Of a stretch of 64,000 nt of DNA, positions 26,601-36,728 are shown piece after piece. The translations under genes and the position numbers were made by a program. The notes beneath the pieces are model-generated. The model saw nothing but the letters and a program-made list of their open reading frames with translations. It ran no database searches and was not told the DNA's origin. Where the stretch lies: contig CM037838.1 of the NCBI GenBank assembly GCA_021234535.1, forward strand, positions 29,427,969 through 29,491,968. The letters are read 5' to 3'. How positions within the stretch are numbered: the first letter of the stretch is position 1; each line of letters opens with the position of its first letter. The stretch comes from Stichopus chloronotus (lineage: Eukaryota > Echinodermata > Holothuroidea > Aspidochirotida > Stichopodidae).

Positions 26601-29600
26601 CTATAATCATAGTCAATATGCTTAAGATAATATTGTAAGTGGTTTACATAGAGTGAAGAAATACTGGTATACCTTTTGGAATCTTAAATAAGTTAGTGCT
26701 CAACAGTAAGTTCATTTCTTCCCTCTTGATCATAATAACTGTATTTGCCATTGAATGTCAATCCTGCCCCACAAAAGTGTGTTTGGATAACAATCAACTA
26801 CAAAAAAAATTGTGTTTGTTGATGGAGAATTCAGTGAGGATGACTCATACATATTTTGTTGGGCAGTTTTCTTTTGAATGGATCCTGCACTTTGTAACCT
26901 GCAAAAATTTAATTTAATCTCATTTAATCGCAAATGTTCTTGTCACAAACTTTTGGAAGTTGACTGTACTCAAAATCAAAGTCAAACATCTCCCATACTT
27001 GAGAGAAAATTTAGGTTTCGGAATTGTGTGACATTTTGTCTAGTAAAGGAGAAGGAAACCCTGCTAATGCTGTGTACTTATGAAAATGAAGCAGAAGTGC
27101 TAGACAAACATCTTCCGAACGTTTCATTCAGAAATGTTGTTTTCTCTCCAAGTTACAAACTTTTGAAATTCAGAGAAGGGTGCTGCCAATTTTGGCTAAG
27201 TTGAATGTGAACCCACTTGAGTAAGTTGACTTTATGATGTCACATACTGTAACTACTGATAGGAGGAATTTTAATGTACTTCTTTTGTTTTCAATTAGCC
27301 ATAATTTCCATAAATCCACACACACTTGAACACATTTTGTGTTGAATTAATGGGGTGGATCATGCAATAATCAAATCATTAATACTATGATTTGAATCTG
27401 TGCATAACCTTTAAAAATATATTGACAATGCAATATAAACGAAAAGTAAAGCTTTTCAATCACTTGTGGTCAGTTTATGCCATCACAATCTCAGAACATT
27501 AGCTTCCTGATTAATTTTTATGAACATTGAAATTGCAATATCTCAGGAAGTGTATAAACAACATTTAAATGAAATTTGGTGATGGTGTTCACCATATGTT
27601 TAGTCAACATTGTCAAAAGTCCTGACTTTCCTTTTCCTTTAAGGGATTTTTTTTTAATCAATCAAATTAATTTTAATTTCAATTAATCAAAGTTTGGTCA
27701 TGTGTTGAGTCAGTTTTTAGTCAGCTAAATTATAAAGCCTCTTATGATGTAAGACTCAAGAGATAAGACTTGGAAAGTTGTCTGATTATTACTGTGTACT
27801 TTTATGTGCTATTTAAGAGTACTGTCAGCTTTAGCATGTATTGTAATTATAAAAAGTGTTTAGGATCTAAGGCCGAGTCTGACAAAGATCTCCTTTTTGA
27901 TTCCTTGCGAAAGGCAAAAGGAAGCAATACCTCGTTAACACAATATCTCAAGTAGGGTAATCTTGACTAATTTCATACTTAGTGTGTGGATTGGTCAGAG
28001 TGAGCAGAGGATCTCTATAGTTTTGGTTTAACGTCAAAGGTCATTTGGGGTCAGCGGAAGTCAAACTGAAAACCTTGTGAACACGGTATCTTAAGAAGTG
28101 TAATCTTGACTGATTTCATACTTAGTGTATGGGTTGGTGATAGTACTGTAAGTAGGTGATTCCTGTTGATTTTAGTGGAGGTCAAATTTCATTTGACTTA
28201 ACCAAAGGTCAAATTTTGAAAACACATAAAACTGCTTGATACACACAGTGGTCAAATAGCTTAGTGTAGGTATGCTTTCTCAAAAATGGTAGGGTGTTTG
28301 AATTTCAACAAAATTAGTGTTGTGTACATGTTGTGCTGTGTTCTTCATTAATATTGGCAAGGAATCACAAAGTCCTCGACTTCCTTGTTTTTTATGTATG
28401 ACAGCTTAAATTAGTATTGTTGTATAGTTTTTCTCTTCTTTTGCTGTTTGGGAAATATAACCAGTGGTGTGCTGTGCCCGAGTTCCACTTATATTGAGCT
28501 GTCTTTTACATCTATAAACTATATGTAGAATCTGCCCTTGAGCAAAAAATTCATGGGGATGCCAAGATTTCAGAAAAAGTGTGCAGACCTGTTGCATGAG
28601 CAGTCTTCTCCTTGATGGGTCTTAGAGGGGCCAGCATACCTCCTAAGTGAGAATTGCTACCCCCCCCCAAAAAAAATAGTGGCTCCTAAAAAGTATCTTG
28701 CCCCACAAAAGCTGTGCTCTGCCTCCAAAACAATTTGAAAATAGACTAATGGAGTTGGAAAGAATGAAGCAAGAAATTGTCTCCAAGTGGCACCATTTTA
28801 CATCATTTAGCATCTCTATCATAAAAATTTCCTGGAAGAGGGATCTTTCTTGGTAATCACCTGCTCAATCGTTTAATTATTCGATAGTGTGTGCCTTCCC
28901 CGTCTCTTGCAAATCTGTGAGGAACATTGCGTACCTGTTACAACGTATCCAGATCTCACTTGAACATTACTGTGAAAAGTCTTACTCAAGCTGTCGTAGT
29001 TAAGATCTTAATTTCTCCATGAAAACTCTAATGTTTCTGATTTCGTAAATTTGACCCCCGGCGCTTTGACGATGGAATTATTATTCCACACTGTGTGACT
29101 GATTTCTTGTGTTGCTCAGAGGTGCTGTGCATTTGTCGCAGTTTCTTTAAACTTTGCGAAATGCACCAAAATTAATTTCTTCACTCATAAATATAAATAG
29201 ATCATGAATTCGTGATTGCATTACTTTACAGTAGATGGGCATGGTGTATTTCACTTGCCAGGTCAACCATGAGAATCTAAATTTCTTGTATTTTCTTTTC
29301 TTCATTTATTGCAGGCAGAGGCAGAGCTTCGCGTCACGCAGGCAGACTTTGACCGACAGTATGAGATCACCAAACTGCTTCCTGGAAGGCATCAGCACAG
29401 CACATGTAATTATTTGTACATAAATTTACGGAGTGTTTTTTTAAAGAAAAAGAAAAAAAAAATGCTTTGTTTGGATAGGATTCCATCTCTTTCTTACGTC
29501 TGTGTAGATGATGATAAAAATATTGGAGGGGCAACAGTCGGAGTGGACTTAAGAAAAAAAAAGGACCAAAACTGGTGGTACTGTGGTATGGGGAAGGGAT

Positions 29601-32600
29601 CTAAGGGAGTGATTTCCCCTCCACTCTGGAATTTTTTTTCAACAGAATTCACCTCAGATGGGATTTGTTGCATCAGAAGTGTACAACTGTGAACGTACTT
29701 TTCTTCCAAAACATTAATTTCTTTTTTACTTCTAGCTGTTAATTCTGCCAGCAAGTTTTGGGGCCAGGTTCATGCCCCCATTGCCCACACCCGCCTTCTT
29801 GGATTCTCCGGGGGTCACATTTTATCCTGTCGTTACAGTGGTATGAAATAGTGCACACTTCAACCCAGGATATCAACACACATGGACAAGTACAAGAGTT
29901 GGGCCATTGGTTCTGCTTGGACTTGCATCAAAAGATATACTGCACATACCATGTACACATATCTGTGTACATGTAAACATGTGTTACATTTCCATGTGCA
30001 TTGAATCAAGTAGTGTTACATACTGCAGTAAGCGATTGTGTAGTTCTCATGTGCAGATTTTTTTTAAAGACTTATAAACATGCAGGTAGCATTTACTGTG
30101 TTATAAAACATTTGAAACTGCAGTACATATCAATGATTGGACAACTATTAGAAGTCACAGGTGGTGACATGAAATTTCTTAGTTGGTTGCAATCTCCCTG
30201 TACATTGGTTTGGTCTGAGTGAGGAAACTGAGTCACAGCACATTGCATCAAAGATATGCAACATGATTGTTCATCTACAGTATAGAGATGCCGTGTATAA
30301 GCCATCTGTACTAACTCCAAATACAGGAAGTTGAGTAATTGCACGGTGAACGGAAAAGGGTGCATGAAAAACTTCACCAATCCAAAGAATGTATGTCGTC
30401 ATTGTTTCATGACTGTTATGGTTGTGATTTGATTACATGAAGGAATGTACAGTAAGTTTGGGTTAAAGTAAATTTGAAGGGTTTTTAATTTGATTTTCAT
30501 CACTTCTCACTTCAACCTTTCTCAACATCACAACAGCACCTTTTTTTTTTATTGTGCAAGGATCTAGTGTATGTATAGGAACAGTTATTTTGTCATAAGG
30601 TGTGTTACAGGAGTAACGGTTTAGTAGTCTAGATTTTTTTGTGGGGGGGACAAAATGGACTCTTCTTCCCTGTTTTCACTGCTGTCCCAGGGGAGGGGTA
30701 TAGGGGGGATATTGCCCTACTAAGACTTAAGCCAGGATTACAAATCAGTTGGTCCACAGATAGGCCTAAGAGGCTTAAGGAGAGATCTAAGGGGATGGGG
30801 ATCCCCCTCCCCTTTGCCAAAATAGAATCATCATTTGCCCTTCTTAGTTGGCCAGTCACGGTAGAAAATTGACATTCTTTTGACACTTGCACCCAGGAAC
30901 CTAAAATAAAGGTCAAAAAGTATTTGGGGGGCTGAGTGCTGTTGGGACTATCTAAGCAGAGCCCCACCATCTGTTGACACAGAGTGAACAAGAAAATTTT
31001 TGACTTTGATGATGGCAGGAAACAGCATTTCCCAAGTGTTCCAAGCTGCAATGTACCCAGCCTTGAAATAGGGATCTCATGGCTGCAATCTCTCAATTAT
31101 CAATGAGATAAAAAAAAATTGTAAAAGAAAAAATAACTTTTCCAACATTAAAAAAAAAAATGGAAATGATGTACTTGAAGTAGGCCTAGAAGAATTGAAG
31201 TACTTTTAAGTAGTAATGATTTAACAGAATATTGTTTCGTATTGGCAATATTTTTAGTTGGTGTTAACAACCAAATTTTTTTTTTTTATTTGCTTAGTTT
31301 TTTTAATTCAGCCTTAGGGTTGGAAAAAAAAAAAAAAGAGGAACGTTGTTTCTAGAATCCATGACATGGAATCATTTCCTGAGAATCATTTCCTGTGTGA
31401 AATGAATATGCCGACCGTTCTGCTGCAGATTCAGTCCCCTGGCGGCATACGCGTATACTGCATATAAGTAACAGGAGCGTATACGTCCAATCAAAACCTC
31501 GAATCACTGATTTCATTCCTTTATGAACATCTTTTAATTGTGTTGTTAATCATTTTGTCTTAATTTTCAATGTCATACAAGTATCACACTTTCCCTGTCC
31601 CCTTCAGTTCAGGCCTACCAGTTCTCCCCAATTCCATCAACTTTCCATTTGTTACAAATCTCTTCCCTTTTTCTGCTGCCCTTTTTTTATTTTTCAAAAT
31701 CCTCCATCACATCCCCAAAATTTCCGTGAGGGGCACTCCCCCCCGCCCACTGGCTATGCCACCGTACATGAGTATTGCTTGTGAGATCTGTTCAATATCC
31801 CATCCCATCCTTGCATGGCACAAAATCGTTTGAATTTCTTCTTTCCTCTTTTTCCCCGGACAGTCCTCTCACCTGGAGCGTTTGAAGGAATTCATAGACT
31901 CACAGCAGAGTTACTATGCCCAGTGCAACCAAGTAGTAACAGAGCTTCAGAGACAGATGGGAAAGTGAGTGACATTTGAAAGAATAAAACCCATGTTTTT
32001 GTCAATGCTTTCAGCAGATTATCAATCTATGAAAACTTTTCCTTGAAACTGAAAAAAAAAACAAAAAAAAAACAGATAATTGACATTCGTTTGCTCAAAA
32101 GACTGATGTTTGTTTAAGGGCTTTAGCACCCATTTCTCATGTTTCTATCATCATAAATTTGCATGTTTGATGCTTGTCACAGCCGTTTGTAAGGACGTGA
32201 AACGCTTTTTCAGATCTCCGCCCTCACATCTGAGACAGATACGTGTTTCCTATTACATTGTGTAAAACTGTGGACAAGTACAAATCAATAGTTTTGTGTG
32301 TAGTTTGAACCTCTCTCATCAAGAGATAGTCTGCATCACTTGATGGATAACAGCGTAACTAGAATCTTACTTTTTATGTTGTTTTCGTATGTTACGCGCC
32401 ATGTGTCAGGGATGGATGTTTCCACGTCTTGTGGTTGTGCCACATTATATTCCCGCATAAGCAGGAAGTTGCATATTTTCAGGAACAAGAAGAAAATGTA
32501 AAGGAATAGTCAAAAGTAACTTTTGGTGGTAAGTGTGGGCAAAAGAGATAGCAACAAATATCATTCCATTCTACGTCAGATTAACAAGTGACAGCAATTT

Positions 32601-35600
32601 CCCTCGTTTTTGATCAGTCATTGCTGTATTGATCCAAACTATGTGACATCATTACTTGATTTGTTTTCAAACAGTCTACATGTAATCTGTTTATCACCTT
32701 ACAACACTTGTGCACAAGTAACTGTTCATCCATTTGACAATGCAGCATATGTTGGTTTTGTCTGTGTTCTGTGAGTGTTAATAGCAGCCACGATAACAGT
32801 GAGCAACGTCTTTGGACACATTAGAAACAAGTTCAGTGGCTTACGTATTTTGCTTTATCATATTTACAACTGCAGCGACATTCCATTGTTTAAGTGTGCA
32901 AAACTGCAGAGACGTGTGCAAAACTGTTGAGAAGTGTGCAAATGCAGAGAAGTGTGCTAAATCCTTCATGGTCACAACCTGCACCTGTTCATTGTGTGTG
33001 CGTGATTCGTTCCTGCTTTATAAAAGTGATATTCAGTATTTCGTTTGTACAAATGTCAGAATTTGTATGATTTGAAACATTCTTTAGGCCAGATGACCCT
33101 CCCAGTACTGAGGAAAAGTAAATGTCTCTCCTGTATGAAATCGTAAGTATTGAAATGCTGCTCAAAACTGTGCGCATGCAAGGTCTTGTGTTGATGTACT
33201 CATCATTAGACCTGTCCGAATATCTTGTTCCATGGTGTGGTGATAGTGGATTATTTGGCTTATTAACAGCTTTTCTATTTGAATACTGTAGGTGACATTT
33301 AATGTTTTTAAGATGATATATAAAAAAAATGCAACAAAAATGAGTCTAACAAGGGAGTTGATTAAAACAAAATAGTCCTCTGTGAGAAGAAGAGATTAAA
33401 ATACAAGATAAATCTCCTCGTGAAACTACAAAGATCATGTTCAGTAATATTGACATCAGGATCAAACTCTTTGGTTAAAGAAAATGTATTCTTAAATTTG
33501 AAATCTTTTGAATGTTGTTTGCTCAAACACTTTTGTAGGAGCCCCTGCAACTTTACGAGCAAAATACTTAGAAGAGAAATTGCTAGGAAAATATGGCTTT
33601 GTTTAGTATAAAAATATGACTTTCATCTGGTGCTGCTTCACTAACTACCCATTCAGTCCATCATATTGACTTGCAAACAGTTTATATGTAACAAATTCAT
33701 TCATACATTTTGCCTAAGTTCATGGTTTTCATGAACATGTATCCAAACTACCAAAACATAATGCGAAGATTAAACAGTGTGTTTTCTTGTAAAAGAGCTG
33801 CTACTTGAGGTAAAAATTGCATTTTCTCGAACAGTGGTAGGAGTATTTGATGGACTGGTGTGAGTACAGGAATAGGACAACACTTTTAAATTTTATAGAT
33901 CTGAAATTTTGCATTGAAGTTGGTCGCCTGCCTTTAAAAAAAAGTAGTTTATTTGTCCATGGTTGGATGAATTTTCTTCGTCATAAAATGTTGGTGGTTG
34001 TCTGGTCTAGCCATTGGGTGAATTTGTGTGCACACATTTCATCAGTTTCATCATTGCCCCGAGAAAGAAAAGAGAGTTGAAACTGTAATTATGATTATAA
34101 TGGTTTGGCAAATTGTTTGATCATTGTGACTTTTGACAATTATCAAAATGAGTTAAAGTAAAAGTTCCTAGTATCTGGTATGACTTGACTGTATGTGAAG
34201 AAATTGTGGGCTTGTAAATTATCTGTGTCTGTAGCTTTCTACGTGTCATCATCCTTGTCAATTTCATCTCTGCTCGATGTGTGCACAACAACATTCACCA
34301 AAGTCATGAGACGGGCTTTGTCGGTGTAATGCATGCTTATGAAATCATGGCGCACCATATTGGCTATTTCTGCTCTTCACTAGCTTTCCTGGTTCCTTGG
34401 GAGGGATCCTGCCTCCAAATCCCTCGGCTGCTAGCATGCCCTCAAAGGACAGCCCGCCACAAGGAGATCGCCGAAAGGCCAAAGTTCTTTACGACTACGA
34501 TGCTTCCGATCCTTCGGAACTGTCCCTTTTAGCTGATGAGGTAAGCGCTCTGCTCCCTCATTGGTTTCATACTCTGCCCGTTAAAAGAGGGGGGGGGGGG
34601 GGAGCCTCAACTTGACAACCTGAAAACATTGTAATAAGGCTAAAATGAATTTTCTACAATACCGGAAGTATGAATTATGTTGATATCAGCTAAAATATCT
34701 GAAGCAACAGTTTCAGATCTATTTCCTTGTTTGTGAGTAGCTCAGCTGAAAATAACAGACAAAACCAGCATGTACATGTAGAATATCCATCGGCTGACAG
34801 TTTATCTCGCAACTGCTTTAACATTTGTGACATTGGCTTATGTAGCAGTGTCTTCAATAGTAGTTGTGTGTCTTTTTATGCATGCTAACAATGTCAGATG
34901 CCGACTGCTATGTGCACAATTTATCATTGAACATTTTTCACTCATGAATCCGTCAAAGCTTGCTGAAACTTGAATTCAAAATTCAAATTTAGAAGTGCAT
35001 GATAACAATCATATAACCAGAGATAAAAGGGGGAAAAATTGTCATTGAATTGGGCATATGCCGAGTTTCATGGTGATAAGTCTTTTCCGTGTCTTCCTTA
35101 GATTGTATCGTCACAGAGCTATTTTGAATATTCATGAAAGTGCTTCTTTTTGATAAGTAGTGAAGAAGGTACATCTAGTTTCTTGTTAATGTAGCTGCAG
35201 CATTGAACAGCTTCTTCGCAAATATTTATCAGCACTCTTCTTATTTTGCATATTTAAAATTTTGTAGTTTGTTAGTCATATTTGCAGTAGTATCTTCACA
35301 CTCACCTCCATCAATATTCATAAGCACTGTTCTTGCCTTAAATTTATTTATCTTTCTTTTTCATTCAGTCACCTGCATGTATCGTGTAGACTTCACAGCT
35401 TCATTATCTTTACCACTGCTATTATGTGTGATTTTTCTTTCTGTTGCTCCTACCAGATGCTTTTTACATCAGTTTTGATTAGTTTACCATTATTTTTCAG
35501 ATATAATTTTTCGCACAAATAGAATTGCATGCTCTACAGTGTAGTCTGTCTGTTAATTTGTTTTTTCCTTCAGCAGACCACATTGTCAGGTAACTCCTTC

Positions 35601-36728
35601 ATTGGCTATCAATAGATCAATGTGTTTAATTTTAAGATGAAAATGAAAAAAACAAGTGGTGATCAAAACAGCTCGCAAATTAAACAAGATGGCAAGATGG
35701 ATGATCTCATAGTAGAGACTCCTTTTCCTACATTATGCATGAAGTAACTTAGCAAGTCCTCCTTTTCCCAAATTTTCATGAATTTAAAAAAAAATTAACA
35801 TAATGCTGGAAAGTTACTCTTGTAAATTGATTATCATTATACAAATCTTAAAAGTGCAACTTACCATATAGGTAGGAGTTGGGCAAATCTTCAGATTTAT
35901 CGACTAAAAAATGCACTGCAGTTTGGGCACAAAAAAAAATGATTTCAATTGCTAAAAGTACAGGCACAAAATCTGGTGTCTGAACTCATCATTTGCTTGA
36001 GTAATGTAGAGTGCTGTACAGTTGAGATGTCCCATTGACTTACCATGTAAAGGTTTGTTAAATTAAATCAATATTGTTTTCACGATACACCTGGTAAGAA
36101 TGGATGAGTTCTGTATGTGTGTTGTATGTTTATGGACCCACGCAGGCTTGACTATTGCTTTCTAATTATTAACTTCTAAGTGTTGATTTCTCAAAGGTAT
36201 TTACAGTTGTAGTTTGCTGAAGTTTGTATGAACTGGATGAATTTGAAAAGATGCAATTAACTTAAAAAAAAAGAGAAGAAAAAAAAGGCGATCCTGCATT
36301 CATCCAATCTCTACCATAGAGTGATGATGACCCGCAAACTGTTGAAGTATGGATAGTTGATAGCTGACGTCCTAATAGCACAACCAGCATAGCTACTGTA
36401 TGTGTCACAGAGTTCAAAACGGTGCTCCGTTACCTACTTCTTGAAAGATTTCATGTGACCATGTATAGGACCATATTAAACACCATCAGCTGTGTGTTTG
36501 TCCCAGGAAGGGGGGGGGGGGGGGCAGTAGGCGAATGGTGAACAATACAGGAAAGTTGCAGAGATCTTCTTTTACAAAACTTGTTAGTCTTACCTTTCTT
36601 AACTTTTTTTCCTCTTTTGTCAGGTAATTCAAGTATACAGTCCCCCTGGAATGGACCCTGATTGGATGATGGGTGTCCGTGGAACGCAGGAAGGAAAGGT
36701 GCCTGTTCCGTACATAGAACTGCTTTAA
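8601..36728 (+). CDS. SH3GLB1: Endophilin-B (SH3GLB family) gene, spliced coding region
   Basis: Nine exons (8601-8663, 14304-14445, 16085-16213, 17984-18117, 20238-20330, 29315-29405, 31864-31964, 34384-34540, 36624-36728) join with compatible phases into about 337 codons; human SH3GLB1 has 365. An N-terminal amphipathic helix (about residues 1-21) precedes a BAR domain (about 22-250), a short Pro-rich linker and an SH3 domain (about 283-337) with VLYDYDA, DPDWMMG and VPYIELL. Signature matches to human include ELDAHFENL, LGPGTQYG, KRLDLDA and YYAQC. By family knowledge, endophilin-B dimers bend and tubulate membranes at Golgi, endosome, autophagosome and mitochondrial surfaces, and the SH3 binds proline-rich partners. 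The linker is shorter than in vertebrates. All introns are GT-AG. Exon 6 has one extra base (see its entry), so the genomic sequence as given does not translate through. The symbol is by family; SH3GLB1 and SH3GLB2 cannot be separated here. Confidence 0.95.
8771..8806. repeat. Perfect 15-bp inverted repeat in intron 1
   Basis: GTAACACTACAGTAG (8771-8785) and CTACTGTAGTGTTAC (8792-8806) pair perfectly around the loop CCTAAC. Further copies of the arm word AACACTACAGTAG follow near 8851. It lies about 110 nt after the exon B donor. Confidence 0.9.
9115..9455 (+). repeat. tRNA-derived SINE-like repeat
   Basis: The head has a degenerate A box (TAGCTTGGTGGCCGG at 9121) and B box (AGATCAAATCC at 9177) about 45 nt apart, arranged as in tRNA-derived SINEs (GGTTAGACCAGAGTGTTCG between them). 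A body with the phrase GGATGAGGACGTTAAATTTT follows near 9420-9440, resembling the GGATGGGACGTTAAAC phrase common in marine invertebrate SINEs. The right boundary is uncertain. It lies in endophilin-B intron 1. Confidence 0.5.
13560..13582 (+). repeat. CAGA/GACA microsatellite
   Basis: Five to six tandem ACAG units (AGACAGACAGACAGACAGAC), in endophilin-B intron 1. Confidence 0.9.
14304..14445 (+). CDS. SH3GLB1: Endophilin-B exon 2 (start of BAR domain)
   Basis: Acceptor TTTTGCCTGCAG and donor AA|GTATGT flank 142 nt. It encodes YTEEKIGNAEKTELDAHFEN and continues to IEAILQPNP, closely matching human FTEEKLGQAEKTELDAHLEN and LLQPNP. It starts in phase 0 and ends with one base of a split Asn codon. 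This is helix 1 of the BAR domain. Confidence 0.96.
16085..16213 (+). CDS. SH3GLB1: Endophilin-B exon 3 (BAR domain)
   Basis: Acceptor CTGATTTTTCAG and donor ATG|GTAAGA flank 129 nt encoding IRLEDYVNVKLDR, then LGPGTQY. The human counterpart reads RIEEFVYEKLDR and FGPGTAYG. The middle (about PRDRENNLEGLAQALLSGG) is more diverged. It ends with the first base of the conserved Gly codon completed by exon 4. Confidence 0.95.
17984..18117 (+). CDS. SH3GLB1: Endophilin-B exon 4 (BAR domain)
   Basis: Acceptor TTCTACTTTCCAG and donor CAG|GTGAAC flank 134 nt. The peptide begins GAALVQCGQTQKKMGQFE and ends with PLRKFLDEDMKTIQ. Human reads GNALIKCGETQKRIGTAD and PLRNFIEGDYKTIA. It ends in phase 0. Confidence 0.96.
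19195..19570 (+). repeat. Dispersed repeat, family A, diverged copy in endophilin-B intron 4
   Basis: A TGTGTGTATGTGTG tract is followed by GGTACGCTCTAACTCAATT, GAAATTCAAACCTGGTATGT and AGAAGGCGTGCCCTATTGTT, the reverse complement of the 47-kb units, then a second diverged unit from about 19390. The nuclear-receptor-like word is not preserved here. Confidence 0.55.
20238..20330 (+). CDS. SH3GLB1: Endophilin-B exon 5 (BAR domain)
   Basis: 31 codons between acceptor AATCCACAG and donor AAC|GTGAGT, phase 0 at both ends. It encodes KERKTLEVKRLDLDACKGKL and then RRAKGMEAQRN; human has KERKLLQNKRLDLDAAKTRL. The pyrimidine tract lies unusually far from the AG (a T run near 20205-20212), so the acceptor is weak by eye, but homology fixes it. 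The junction after this exon is where vertebrate SH3GLB1 takes alternative inserts. Confidence 0.95.
21458..21484 (+). CDS. SH3GLB1: Candidate in-frame microexon of endophilin-B
   Basis: Twenty-seven nt encode VNIEEVIRS, flanked by a T/C-rich tract, a CTAAT branch-like site, acceptor CACCAAG and the strong donor AGT|GTAAGT. It is phase 0 on both sides, so it can be included or skipped between exons 5 and 6 without changing frame. By established knowledge, vertebrate SH3GLB1 brain isoforms carry an insert here that ends AEEVTK just before SEQELRITQ; this exon gives IEEVIRS just before AEAELRVTQ. The position and sequence match make a homologous alternative exon likely. Transcript evidence is not available here. 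Confidence 0.72.
27930..28375 (+). repeat. Dispersed repeat, family B, copy in endophilin-B intron 5
   Basis: Two units contain CTTGACT-ATTTCATACTTAGT and GTCAAAGGTCATTTGGGGTC (28033). A possible far end, GGCAAGGAATCACAAAGTC, sits at 28357, similar to the one at 63177. Units are diverged from the 61.7-kb copy. Confidence 0.5.
29315..29405 (+). CDS. SH3GLB1: Endophilin-B exon 6, with one-base frame break
   Basis: Acceptor CATTTATTGCAG and donor CAT|GTAATT flank 91 nt. The first part reads AEAELRVTQADFDRQYEIT and KLL, matching human ELRITQSEFDRQAEITRLL. The rest (GGC ATC AGC ACA GCA CAT) matches human EGIS in the next frame. One extra C lies in the CTTCCTGG stretch near 29380-29384. Both neighbouring exons need 90 nt here, so 91 is one too many. 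Read literally, the frame shifts and the BAR tail and SH3 are lost. An assembly or read error is the simplest cause; an allele-specific lesion is possible. Confidence 0.93.
30620..31090. repeat. Unclassified repeat shared with the window end
   Basis: GGACTATCTAAGCAGAGCCC (about 30946) recurs at 63974 as GGACTATCTAAGCCGAGCGC, both followed by CCCATCTG or a close variant. The 30.6-kb copy is G/C-rich and contains ATCTAAGGGGATGGGGATCC. The class is unknown. A 155-codon minus-strand open stretch here lacks recognisable motifs and is treated as incidental. Confidence 0.4.
31864..31964 (+). CDS. SH3GLB1: Endophilin-B exon 7 (end of BAR domain)
   Basis: Acceptor TTTTTCCCCGGACAG and donor AAA|GTGAGT flank 101 nt encoding SSHLERLKEFIDSQQSYYAQ, then C and LQRQMG. 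Human reads HHLRCLNDFVEAQMTYYAQC and LQKQLG. It ends with two bases of a codon completed by exon 8. Confidence 0.96.
34384..34540 (+). CDS. SH3GLB1: Endophilin-B exon 8 (linker and first half of SH3)
   Basis: The acceptor TGCTCTTCACTAG at 34383 gives NFPGSLGG, matching the human SFPSN junction; the AG at 34402-34403 would break phase. The linker is short and Pro-rich (PPNPSAAS, DSPPQGD). Then comes RKAKVLYDYDASDPSELSLL and ADE, the RT-loop half of the SH3, nearly identical to human RKARVLYDYDAANSTELSLL. Donor GAG|GTAAGC. A 14-nt poly-G tract begins 48 nt into the next intron. Confidence 0.96.
36624..36728 (+). CDS. SH3GLB1: Endophilin-B last exon (SH3 C-terminal half and stop)
   Basis: Acceptor CTCTTTTGTCAG is followed by VIQVYSPPGMDPDWMMGVRG, then TQEGKVPVPYIELL and TAA at 36726-36728. 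Human reads VITVFSVVGMDSDWLMGERG and GKVPITYLELLN. The conserved Trp of the peptide-binding groove and the Pro-Tyr near the end are present. Confidence 0.96.
   Translation, partial: VIQVYSPPGMDPDWMMGVRGTQEGKVPVPYIELL

Larger units (their letters stand above)
20331..29314 (+). other. Endophilin-B intron 5 (9 kb), host of the microexon
   Basis: The largest intron of the gene. It contains the 27-nt candidate microexon at 21458, a family-B repeat at 27.9-28.4 kb and A- and C-rich homopolymers (21194-21203, 28660-28677). Vertebrate SH3GLB1 has a second small insert exon at this junction; no counterpart could be recognised. Confidence 0.6.

Noticed and set aside
30629..31096. 155-codon open stretch on the minus strand
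   Set aside because: It lies in a G/C-rich repeat also present at the window end and shows no motifs; better explained as repeat.
34404..34540. Alternative exon 8 acceptor at the AG of 34402-34403
   Set aside because: It would put the downstream SH3 out of frame with exon 7, whereas the AG at 34382-34383 preserves phase and restores the NFPGS match to human.
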